Source of the DNA: Vibrio zhanjiangensis
Lineage (GTDB): Bacteria; Pseudomonadota; Gammaproteobacteria; Enterobacterales; Vibrionaceae
Reading direction: 5' to 3'
Length of the DNA: 64,000 nt
NCBI RefSeq assembly: GCF_030161235.1
Contig: NZ_BSPW01000010.1
Location: forward strand, 62,001 to 126,000
Positions 57,446 through 64,000 of this stretch are shown piece after piece. The position numbers were made by a program, and so were the translations under genes. Position 1 is the first letter of the stretch. Each line of letters opens with the position of its first letter. Below the pieces are notes generated by a model that had not been told where the DNA came from, searched no databases, and saw only the letters and a program-made list of their open reading frames with translations.

Positions 57446-57676
57446 CTGAAATATTTATTTACTCTAGATGACCCTTCATCCAGAGTTCAACCTGCTCCAT
57501 GCGCTGTTAACACATATTGGATTATACGCGATGAAAACTCTAATGCAGGAAAGCAGCAATATTCCATGATTTTGGCTGCACATGCGGCCGGAAAAACAGT
57601 ATCCGTCGTTGGCATGAATACTTGCATTCGTTGGGGAGATGGCGAGGATGTTAACGAAATTGTAATTCTTAACTAA
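57446..57676 (+). pseudogene. 3' remnant of a small secreted-type protein gene
   Basis: A 76-codon frame with no proper start, preceded by a stop at 57443. It reads KYLFTLDDPSSRVQPAPC and continues to WIIRDENSNAGKQQYSMILA, ending CIRWGDGEDVNEIVILN. The two cysteines and the AGKTVSVVGMNTC pattern are typical of small secreted beta-proteins of vibrios. The 5' half with signal peptide is missing, so I call it a degraded gene. The next 280 bases (57677-57956) hold no gene. Confidence 0.55.
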
Positions 57677-57956
57677 ACGCAGTATTTAATTAATTTGGTT
57701 AGAGCATATGATATGTGTTCAGTCTATAAATACCTTATGGCCTATCTTAATGATAATATAATGTGTATGGTATGTTAAGGAATATAAACTAGATACTAAG
57801 CCCTCTAAAACAATAGTGAATAAAGGCGCAAATTGGTGAGCTTAAAGGTTATCGATAACTCATCACAGATAGATGGTGAGTTATTTGATATTAATCCTAT
57901 TCATTTTTGATCCCTTCTTATAACATATCGGCGTTTACAATTTTAAGTTGTAATCT

Positions 57957-58093
57957 GTTCTCAGGGCGGGGTGAAATTCCCCACCGGCGGTAAATTCACT
58001 ATAGAAAAGCCCGCGAGCGCTCGAATTCTCGAGGACAGCAGATCTGGTGAAAATCCAGAGCCGACGGTTACAGTCCGGATGAGAGAGAATTGA
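57957..58093 (+). promoter_or_regulatory. FMN riboswitch (RFN element) upstream of ribB
   Basis: The conserved core is clear: AGGGCGGGGTGAAATTCCCC, ACCGGCGGT, AGCCCGCGAGCG, CAGCAGATCTGGT, then CCAGAGCCGACGGT and CAGTCCGGATGAGAGAGAA. It binds FMN and lowers ribB expression. A second hairpin ACCACAT/ATGTGGT (58113-58132) follows and could be part of the expression platform. It is not T-tailed, so translation control is more likely than termination. Confidence 0.95.
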
Positions 58094-58205
58094 AGCACAA
58101 TACTTACTCTATACCACATGACTTGATGTGGTAAGGGTAGGTGTAGGCGTTGTTTTAGCACTCCCATAGCCCTGATTCTGGTCTTAATGAATTTTGGAGA
58201 AAACC

Positions 58206-58862
58206 ATGAATCAGAAATCCATTCTTGCCGACTTTGGCGATCCTATCACTCGCGTTGAAAAGGCTCTTTTAGCCCTTCAAGAAGGGCATGGCATTTTACT
58301 GCTCGATGATGAATCTCGTGAAAATGAGGGGGATTTAATCTATTCAGCACAATACCTAACAGATGAGCAAATGGCACTAATGATACGAGAATGCAGTGGT
58401 ATCGTCTGCTTATGTTTGACAGAGTCTCACGCAGAAAAGCTGAATCTTCCCCCTATGGTGACAAAGAACACGAGTGCCAATCAAACAGCATTTACTGTAA
58501 GTATTGAAGCTAAAGTGGGTGTGTCGACGGGCGTTTCTGCGCGCGATCGTGTCACGACGGTGAAAGTTGCAATAGCAGACAATGCAAAATCAGAGGATTT
58601 GGCACGTCCAGGGCACGTTTTCCCTTTGCGTGCGAGAAACGGGGGAGTTTGTGCAAGGCGAGGGCATACGGAAGGGACGGTTGATCTGATGACATTAGCA
58701 GGGCTTCACCCTTCAGGTGTTTTATGTGAGCTAACGAATCCAGATGGTTCGATGGCTAAGACACCTGAGGTTGTCTCTTTTGCTCATAAGCATAAGATGC
58801 CAGTTCTTACCGTTGAGGATATTGTTCAGTATCGCATTCATCTAGAGCGTAGTTCTGCGTGA
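58206..58862 (+). CDS. ribB: 3,4-dihydroxy-2-butanone 4-phosphate synthase
   Basis: 218 residues from the ATG at 58206, with TGGAGAAAA upstream; a TTG at 58194 is less likely. It converts ribulose 5-phosphate to the four-carbon unit of riboflavin plus formate. Motifs: [43 protein letters not shown] and [11 protein letters not shown]. Stand-alone RibB, not fused to GTP cyclohydrolase II, and controlled by the FMN riboswitch upstream. Confidence 0.97.
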   Translation: MNQKSILADFGDPITRVEKALLALQEGHGILLLDDESRENEGDLIYSAQYLTDEQMALMIRECSGIVCLCLTESHAEKLNLPPMVTKNTSANQTAFTVSIEAKVGVSTGVSARDRVTTVKVAIADNAKSEDLARPGHVFPLRARNGGVCARRGHTEGTVDLMTLAGLHPSGVLCELTNPDGSMAKTPEVVSFAHKHKMPVLTVEDIVQYRIHLERSSA

Positions 58863-58891
58863 GTGTATACGACGATAGACATTGATTGAAA

Positions 58892-58918
58892 GGAGCCGGT
58901 GGTCGGCTCCATGTTTTT
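58892..58918. terminator. Intrinsic terminator after ribB
   Basis: GGAGCCG, 5-base loop, CGGCTCC, then ATGTTTTT on the plus strand. It ends at the stop of the convergent DUF417 gene and may act on both strands. Confidence 0.8.
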
Positions 58919-59366
58919 ACTTGTTGCTGGGCTTATTTCTCTCGATAATGCTTATAGATACCGCAAGGAACAAAATATCTTTTACGAGGAAAAAGTTGGT
59001 CACTGGTATACCGTCGGATATTTTCCAAGTATTTGGGGTGGTGAGTAAAAAACTTAGTGTCGTAATGAAGATAGCGGCTGCGGCTATACCTGAATAAAAC
59101 CCAACTTTTGGGTTTTTAATGCCGACTATGAGCCCGATCGCAACAATAATTTCCGCTGTACCTATGATGTTGGATACTGTTTGAACAGGGAAAAGATCGT
59201 ACAACCAATTCATAGCAAAATGATTTTTTACCAAGGGCTGAATGAGTTTGGCTTCTGTAGGGGTGAATTTATAAATTCCAATCCAAACGAGCACTAAGCA
59301 AACACCCCAAACACCGATAAGGTAGCCAATGTTGTCATTTTTTGTATTATTTTTTACTGTATGCAT
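58917..59366 (-). CDS. DUF417/YkgB-like inner-membrane protein
   Basis: 149 residues from the ATG at 59366, with GAGGAAG 8 bases upstream. About four membrane helices (GYLIGVWGVCLVLVWIGIYKF, IIGTAEIIVAIGLIVGI, and so on). FTPTEAKLIQPLVKNHF and the DGIPVTNFFLVKD end are characteristic of DUF417 (YkgB/RclC). RclC is linked to reactive-chlorine resistance in E. coli; a similar redox role here is only inferred, as no rclA/R genes are adjacent. Confidence 0.85.
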   Translation of the reverse strand: MHTVKNNTKNDNIGYLIGVWGVCLVLVWIGIYKFTPTEAKLIQPLVKNHFAMNWLYDLFPVQTVSNIIGTAEIIVAIGLIVGIKNPKVGFYSGIAAAAIFITTLSFLLTTPNTWKISDGIPVTNFFLVKDILFLAVSISIIERNKPSNK

Positions 59367-59502
59367 AAAGTCATCTTCCTCATTGTTAGCATAAAAAAGA
59401 AGACCCCAATCAGCTTTAAAAAATTTCATTGAGAACAGTGGCCTATAAGATATTCTATGAGAAAGTTAGGACGGTTTGAGTATTTGTCTCAACGAAACAA
59501 AT

Positions 59503-61050
59503 TTATTGTAAACCTTCAATTTGAAGTAGTGTTTCCCATGTGACTTTAACAAAGTCGTCGATATACTTGTCTGCACCATTGCCACTGATTTTGTCCTCGA
59601 GAGGATGTTGACCAACAACGTCAGAGATAAACATACCTGAGATGACTTTGAGTGGATGAGGACTATCGTTGATGGCTCTGAATATATGTGCAGTTTCGAC
59701 ATCAACCGATCCTACTTGATTTGCTTGTTGTTGTGACAGCCAAGGTTGTGTTTCGATAAGCGGTGAGTTTACAGTGATGTTTGAACAGGCAGTTGTATTT
59801 ATATGCGAAAAATGATTTGGCATCAGGATTTGGTGAGTACTGAGGTCAATGATTGAATCTTTATAGTAGGAGCGATTTAAATGAAGATAATCTCCCAATT
59901 GCGCATCACCTGCAATTCGGCCGCCCGCTCCACACATCACTATCTTGCTAAAACCACAATCAGCAAATGCTTTCACCGCATCATAAGATAACTCACCGTT
60001 TGGCATTCTTAAGGCTGCTACCGCGATGGTTTTATTGTTTCTGTTGAGAATGGCAGAATCAAAAATAAAGGGGCCTATTTTGTGATGGTGTGGATTTAAT
60101 TCTCTGTATCCTTGCCCTTCATTTTCCCCTGACAAGTGGAATATTTGATTGGCAATGGCTTCCATTACCTTCCATCGAGCACCGATGTAGAGAATTTTTT
60201 CGTCAGCTTGAATATTATTTAACTGATCTTTTAGCTCCATCAGTGATGTAGACTTTAACTCGTCGATATTACCAATTGATGTGATCTTGGGCCCTACATC
60301 GATACCCGCAAAGTGGAACTGAAGTAACTGGTGTTCAAGTCGTGTATAAGAACCAATTCCGGAGACAACCACTTTATTGTCTTTAGTGTGGTGATTGGTC
60401 AAAAGGTAGAAGCGAGTTGATGTCGGAGAGGATATTTTGTAACAAGTGTCGAATCCCTTACCTTTATAATGAGTGGCAATGTCTTGGTCGCTGGCATTAA
60501 AAAGGAAAAATTCAGCACCCGATTTTCGGATCACATCCATTAAACCTGACGGCAGTCGGTTGGCAAGATAAGCCTCGACATTTACCGTATGCTCGACAGA
60601 TGTGCTCGGTAGGTTAATGGGTAATTGCTGAAGCACAGGTTTTGCCATACGGCTTTCATCAATGCTTGATACGTTGGCGTTAGGAGTTTCTATCTTTTGC
60701 AACGACAATTGTCCGAGGCTAAACACCTTCCCTGAACCGATGCTATTTTTGTCAGTACCAGAGATATACTGTGAAGGGTTTTGTATAGCGGTTAGTGTTC
60801 GAACGATATTTGAATTTTGGTTGCTATTGTATGGATTTTTATCAATAAAGCCCGCTCGTATGGCATTCATCCGATCGCCTGCTTGGCGAATTTCTAACTT
60901 CAGCAATGTTGGTAATTGGCGTCTTATAATTCGAGAGCAAATTTCATCAGAGAGGTTATGAACACGCTTGACATTAAAGCTTGAGCTCAGTTTTGATAAA
61001 TTTTGTTGTTCAAATGAGGCAGAACTTGGCTGCTTAGTTGATAACTTCAT
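59503..61050 (-). CDS. Nucleoside phosphorylase-like protein with long N-terminal extension, unknown
   Basis: 515 residues, no signal peptide or membrane helix. The first 130 or so residues are Ser/Asn-rich and helical (LSDEICSRIIRRQLP), unassigned. The C-terminal two thirds resemble the PNP/UDP phosphorylase fold: KVVVSGIGSYTRLEHQLLQF, KIVMCGAGGRI, GDAQLGDYLHL, VDVETAHIFRAI (449-460, the substrate-binding VDMET-like motif) and GMFISDVVGQHPLEDK. I infer cleavage or recognition of a nucleoside-like ligand, or a repurposed effector fold. It lies upstream of, and divergent from, the ToxR-like pair. Confidence 0.6.
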   Translation of the reverse strand: MKLSTKQPSSASFEQQNLSKLSSSFNVKRVHNLSDEICSRIIRRQLPTLLKLEIRQAGDRMNAIRAGFIDKNPYNSNQNSNIVRTLTAIQNPSQYISGTDKNSIGSGKVFSLGQLSLQKIETPNANVSSIDESRMAKPVLQQLPINLPSTSVEHTVNVEAYLANRLPSGLMDVIRKSGAEFFLFNASDQDIATHYKGKGFDTCYKISSPTSTRFYLLTNHHTKDNKVVVSGIGSYTRLEHQLLQFHFAGIDVGPKITSIGNIDELKSTSLMELKDQLNNIQADEKILYIGARWKVMEAIANQIFHLSGENEGQGYRELNPHHHKIGPFIFDSAILNRNNKTIAVAALRMPNGELSYDAVKAFADCGFSKIVMCGAGGRIAGDAQLGDYLHLNRSYYKDSIIDLSTHQILMPNHFSHINTTACSNITVNSPLIETQPWLSQQQANQVGSVDVETAHIFRAINDSPHPLKVISGMFISDVVGQHPLEDKISGNGADKYIDDFVKVTWETLLQIEGLQ

Positions 61051-61198
61051 TATGAGTTGTCATTCTGGGGTAGGAGCCATTCTAGCACTTATTATTATAA
61101 TGTTATGAGACAAATACCTTAATATCTATTCTTGGTTTGAAACCATAGTTCAGGGTCACATTATAGGAAAGTTTTGCAAGTGATCAGGGCTGATTTAA

Positions 61199-61327
61199 AA
61201 AGTGAATGGAGGAACAATGAATATTGGTATCGATATGAGTTTGCATCTTCTGTCTAAGCAATGTGGTTTGTCGTTTGCTCGAAAAGTCGCACATCAAATG
61301 GAGTTTAACTGGCACGAATACGAATAA
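61199..61327 (+). pseudogene. C-terminal remnant of a DJ-1/PfpI (GATase1-type) protein
   Basis: The frame reads KVNGGTMNIGIDMSLHLLSK to MEFNWHEYE and stops at 61325-61327. The pattern GG.....GIDM.L.L.....G...A..VA..ME is the C-terminal end of the class I amidotransferase-like fold found in PfpI proteins. A stop precedes it and nothing upstream continues the fold. A purine-rich site GGAGGAACA precedes an internal ATG at 61217, so a 36-residue peptide could still be made. Confidence 0.5.
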
Positions 61328-61744
61328 TAGACATTGCACATCCTCAATGTTTTCTTGATATGAAAACTAATCTATAAATGAGCCGTTTTACAAAGACTAA
61401 ATACTCTACTTAAAGTGCTTTGATTTTATTGCTAAGCATAAAATTTGGTCTTATTTGTCGGTATTTTTGGCCACAAGGAAAATTATAAAAATTCACTATG
61501 ACTAAATAACGAGCGTTTAATTCGTCTCAAAGTGTGAGTTTTACGCACATTATTTGCATAATTTAATTAGTGTATAAATTCTAATATTGATGCTTTTGCT
61601 GCTTATTTATACGAATTCATGCTTTAGTCTGCAACACAGATAACAGATTGTTAATGAAACTGTGAGACAGGACCACAAAGCTTTTGTTTTTCATAGATTT
61701 TACGATATCGTATACCCACATAATCTAATACCTTTATTCAGTTT
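61328..61744. other. AT-rich upstream region of first ToxR-like gene
   Basis: About 415 bases, very AT-rich, no gene. It separates the divergent 515-residue gene and the regulator pair and probably carries regulated promoters. No single operator stands out. H-NS binding would be expected from the composition. Confidence 0.4.
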
Positions 61745-62416
61745 ATGTCGATGTTGACAATTAATGAACACCTTATTCTCAATTTACTGGCGGGTTCAGT
61801 AGAAGATATTACTACTGGTTACAAGATGATGTTGGGTGGTAATGAAGTCGCTATGCTCAAATTTATGCTTGAGCATCCAAATGAGCCACTCACTAAATCT
61901 ATTCTTCTTGAACAGGTATGGCATAAAAAAGGCGTGATTGTTGAAGAAAGTAGTCTTCTTCACTGTATTTCAAGTTGCCGGAAAGCTTTACGTGATAAAG
62001 ATGCTGAAATTATTAGTACTGTTCGAGGGGTTGGGTATCAGTTTAATGGCAGAATTGGAAGTTATAACCCAAAGTCTATTGTTCCAATTGCAAATCATAC
62101 AGCTCCACAATTCGATGTCAGTGCCAGAGAGAGTGATTCTAGCTGGTTAGTGTTAAATAGGCAGCGTTGTGCATGCTTGGTTATGTTTGTTTTAAGTGCT
62201 TTTGCCAGTCATTGGACAGTATCTTCTTGGATTTCGCCTTGGGTTGAAGCTGATTATACCGAAGCCTTCTACAAACAATGCACTTTGTCGACGTTGTCTC
62301 CAATCGTCTTAAGCCAAGTTCGAGCTTTTAACACAGAAAATCAAGTCATCTTGATTCAGGAAGACGGAACATCTATCAGCTATCGTTCCGGGGATGTAGA
62401 GGTGAGCTGTGAATAA
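61745..62416 (+). CDS. ToxR-like membrane-bound winged-helix regulator (copy 1)
   Basis: 223 residues. A cytoplasmic OmpR/ToxR-type winged helix occupies 1-105 (LTKSILLEQVW, SSLLHCISSCRKAL, STVRGVGYQFNG), followed by a linker, one membrane helix (about 142-163) and a periplasmic domain with Cys179 and Cys222 ending VSCE. No receiver domain. This is the ToxR/VtrA/TcpP type of one-component regulator, which binds DNA from the membrane. Its last 8 bases overlap the start of the next gene. The closest architecture known to me is VtrA with VtrC, a bile-salt receptor of V. parahaemolyticus. Confidence 0.85.
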   Translation: MSMLTINEHLILNLLAGSVEDITTGYKMMLGGNEVAMLKFMLEHPNEPLTKSILLEQVWHKKGVIVEESSLLHCISSCRKALRDKDAEIISTVRGVGYQFNGRIGSYNPKSIVPIANHTAPQFDVSARESDSSWLVLNRQRCACLVMFVLSAFASHWTVSSWISPWVEADYTEAFYKQCTLSTLSPIVLSQVRAFNTENQVILIQEDGTSISYRSGDVEVSCE

Positions 62417-62858
62417 AAAGTTGCTTATTTTCAGTGTAATCACGGGAATATTGGTAGGAGGCATATCTGCTTATGTGAATTCACCTAAGATGAACCGAAG
62501 TTATGAGAGCAAAACAGAGATCATCGTCTCCACGCAAAGTGGAAGTGAGAGTATTGGCTTGCTTACCCAGCTTAGTTTTAAGCGCTCAGGGCAATATGAA
62601 ATGTATTTTCTTACCGATGACTTGGTTGGTTTCAATGTGTCTGGGCGGTATGGATTTAGTTCAAATGGACTATCGCTCATGCCAAGTTTGTCGGAGCGTG
62701 TTATTCCAAATGGAAAGAAACTGTCGTTGATCGAAACGATATTTAGCCAGCATGGTATACATTCAATGGAAGAGCTTAAAATTATTCGTCTTGATGATGA
62801 AAAAACAATATTAGTTGCACCAAGGTATTCATACCTGTACACCAAGACTTATATTTGA
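62409..62858 (+). CDS. Small membrane-anchored periplasmic partner (VtrC/ToxS-like), copy 1
   Basis: 149 residues, GTG start at 62409. One N-terminal membrane helix (about 5-23), then a periplasmic beta-rich domain (IGLLTQLSFKRSGQYEMYFL and so on). No cysteines. The size, topology and the 8-base overlap with the preceding regulator fit a co-component protein that stabilises the regulator's periplasmic domain and may form a shared ligand pocket. Sequence identity to ToxS or VtrC is not evident by eye. Confidence 0.7.
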   Translation: MNKKLLIFSVITGILVGGISAYVNSPKMNRSYESKTEIIVSTQSGSESIGLLTQLSFKRSGQYEMYFLTDDLVGFNVSGRYGFSSNGLSLMPSLSERVIPNGKKLSLIETIFSQHGIHSMEELKIIRLDDEKTILVAPRYSYLYTKTYI

Positions 62859-62900
62859 CCATCTAGTAAAAAGCAAATTATAGCGAACTTTTTCCTTTAT

Positions 62901-62923
62901 AAATCAATTATTTGATTTTTTTT
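62901..62923 (+). terminator. AT-rich intrinsic terminator between the two modules
   Basis: AAATCAA, 4-base loop, TTGATTT, followed by TTTTT. It lies about 42 bases after copy 1, so copy 2 probably has its own promoter. Confidence 0.65.
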
Positions 62924-62983
62924 AATAATGGTTCATGTTGAAACATCATCAAGCTGACAATCTCTTAACTTAGGACAAAAAAA

Positions 62984-63022
62984 TCTTAGGTATAAAACGT
63001 AGCAACATTTCTTAACCTAAGA
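62984..63022. promoter_or_regulatory. Inverted repeat ahead of copy 2 regulator (operator candidate)
   Basis: TCTTAGGT (62984-62991) and ACCTAAGA (63015-63022) are perfect 8-base complements, and a related ACTTAGG lies at about 62969. The repeat brackets a TATAAAA-like -10 box and ends 6 bases before ATG 63029. It could be an autoregulatory binding site or a leader hairpin covering the ribosome-binding site. Confidence 0.5.
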
Positions 63023-63028
63023 GACCTT

Positions 63029-63718
63029 ATGCTAATCATTAACGGAAACTCGGTTTTCGATTCCGACCAAGGTTATATTCAAAATTTAACTGGTAACGTA
63101 CGTCATCCAATCGGTGTGAATGAAATTACTTTGCTCAACTTTATGGTGGAGAACGTTGGTAGGACGCTGAGCAAAGACGAACTTATGTATCATGTATGGC
63201 AAAAGCGTGGCATTGTCGTTGAGATGAGCAGCTTGATGCATTGTATTTCTTGCTGCCGGCGAGCACTTGAAGACCACTCTGGTGAAGTGATAAAAACAAT
63301 ACGGGGAGAAGGATATCGATTTGTTGGTGATATTGAGAAATATTACCCAAGTGATGATGCTCCTACAAGGACAGGTTGTCTCGTTGACAATGGACTTATT
63401 CGTATTGACATGAATAAGCATACCAATACCCCAAAAGGGCGCGTAAACGCTCGGATTAAATGGCTTGCTTTGGGGCTGTTTATTTGCTCTGCATTGGCTA
63501 GCTATTCTGTGGTTGAAAACGTGTGTTCACCTATTTCCGATGTCTCATTTGAGCAGACACATTTTAGCACATGTTGGTTTTCACCCGACAGTAGTGGGGT
63601 TAAAGTGCGTTATCAAGATGTGAATCTGTATGATTTTGGGGAGTTAACTTTATTGGTTGATCAAAGCGGACGCTCGCTAAGTTTTCGACCCAAAAGTGGG
63701 GTGTTGAGCTGTGAGTAA
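63029..63718 (+). CDS. ToxR-like membrane-bound winged-helix regulator (copy 2)
   Basis: 229 residues. Winged helix 1-105 (LSKDELMYHVW, SSLMHCISCCRRAL, KTIRGEGYRFVG), membrane helix about 144-162, periplasmic domain with Cys166, Cys182 and Cys228 ending LSCE. In the aligned 54-residue core of the winged helix I count 30 identities with copy 1, so the genes are paralogues. Both carry cysteines in the recognition helix (HCIS.CR). It overlaps the following partner gene by 8 bases in the same way. Confidence 0.85.
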   Translation: MLIINGNSVFDSDQGYIQNLTGNVRHPIGVNEITLLNFMVENVGRTLSKDELMYHVWQKRGIVVEMSSLMHCISCCRRALEDHSGEVIKTIRGEGYRFVGDIEKYYPSDDAPTRTGCLVDNGLIRIDMNKHTNTPKGRVNARIKWLALGLFICSALASYSVVENVCSPISDVSFEQTHFSTCWFSPDSSGVKVRYQDVNLYDFGELTLLVDQSGRSLSFRPKSGVLSCE

Positions 63719-64000
63719 GCAAATCGCTATTGTCATTATTGTTGTGGGTTCTATGCTTGGAGCAATAGCGGCTTATCTTAACAATAACACGATAAATAGG
63801 CATCTGAGCAGCCATACGGTTGCTTACATATCATCAGTTGACCCTGACAATAGTTTTGGAATTACCTTGCCTTTGAGACTTGAGCTGATACTAAAGCAAG
63901 ACAGTACTTATGGTGTTTATGCTTTTCTACCTAAAAGTCAGGTCGGATACACTAGCTCAGGCTGGTACCAACTTGATGGCGATGGGATATTTTTTGCCAT
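63711..64000 (+). CDS. Small membrane-anchored periplasmic partner, copy 2 (3' truncated by window end)
   Basis: GTG start at 63711, overlapping the stop of copy 2. MSKQIAIVIIVVGSMLGAI gives a membrane helix, then AYLNNNTINRHLSS and a beta-rich periplasmic part that runs off the window (96 codons visible). It resembles copy 1 in layout (helix, AY.N....NR motif, SFGITLPLRLELILKQDS versus SIGLLTQLSFKRSG), so the whole two-gene module appears duplicated. Confidence 0.72.
   Translation, partial: MSKQIAIVIIVVGSMLGAIAAYLNNNTINRHLSSHTVAYISSVDPDNSFGITLPLRLELILKQDSTYGVYAFLPKSQVGYTSSGWYQLDGDGIFFA

Noticed and set aside
49004..61050. A type III or type VI secretion locus
   Set aside because: Effector-like composition of two proteins and ToxR-like regulators are suggestive, but no structural secretion gene, immunity gene or known effector marker is in the window.

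Overview
The window looks like chromosomal DNA of a gammaproteobacterium of the family Vibrionaceae. This rests on gene content and order: trxB next to cydDC, ycjX-ycjF-tyrR, a class I fumarase beside pabB, an H-NOX/hybrid-kinase pair, DUF3392 and DUF2947 proteins, and ToxR-like membrane regulators. I cannot name the species. I saw no rRNA, tRNA, CRISPR array, insertion sequence, integrase or phage module. Layout, 1-24.5 kb: a 5'-truncated c-di-GMP phosphodiesterase, rluB, a PhzF-family protein, the trxB-cydD-cydC group (redox homeostasis and cytochrome bd assembly), a TauD-like dioxygenase, an SGNH-hydrolase lipoprotein with a lipase-foldase-like partner, an M16 zinc-peptidase lipoprotein, a DUF2797 protein, sanA and DUF3392, malic enzyme, a DEAH helicase, an outer-membrane barrel, aspC and an HD-GYP protein. 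Layout, 24.5-48.9 kb: a gene-poor stretch of about 1 kb holding a frameshifted small gene, then asnS, queD, a membrane protein with 15-residue repeats, an aromatic amino-acid permease, an orphan prepilin, sdaC-sdaA (serine uptake and deamination), a NUDIX CoA pyrophosphatase, H-NOX plus hybrid kinase (nitric-oxide sensing), pabB, fumarase, the ycjX-ycjF-tyrR-rimJ-HD-DUF2947 run, a lipoprotein S9 oligopeptidase and an NTF2-like secreted protein. Layout, 48.9-64 kb is accessory in character: a two-gene unit of a GT-B-fold glycosyltransferase-like protein and a DUF7916 TIM-barrel protein, rof, a Dabb protein, a free-standing secreted protein with an S74 chaperone domain, a DJ-1/PfpI protein, rplY, an orphan regulator-like protein, an alpha/beta hydrolase, gene remnants, ribB under an FMN riboswitch, a DUF417 membrane protein, a 515-residue nucleoside-phosphorylase-like protein with a long extra N-terminal region, and two consecutive copies of a ToxR-like regulator plus small membrane partner. 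The second copy runs off the end of the window. The most interesting region is 59.5-64 kb. Two paralogous winged-helix, single-pass membrane regulators are each joined by an identical 8-base overlap to a small single-pass periplasmic protein. This is the architecture of ToxR/ToxS and VtrA/VtrC co-component receptors. They lie beside divergent genes of unknown function whose domains (nucleoside phosphorylase-like, GT-B) would fit exported or host-directed enzymes, though nothing in the sequence proves export. Most housekeeping genes end at clear intrinsic terminators. Where an upstream in-frame start gives an implausible N-terminal extension, I moved the start to the codon with the better ribosome-binding site or family-typical N-terminus.
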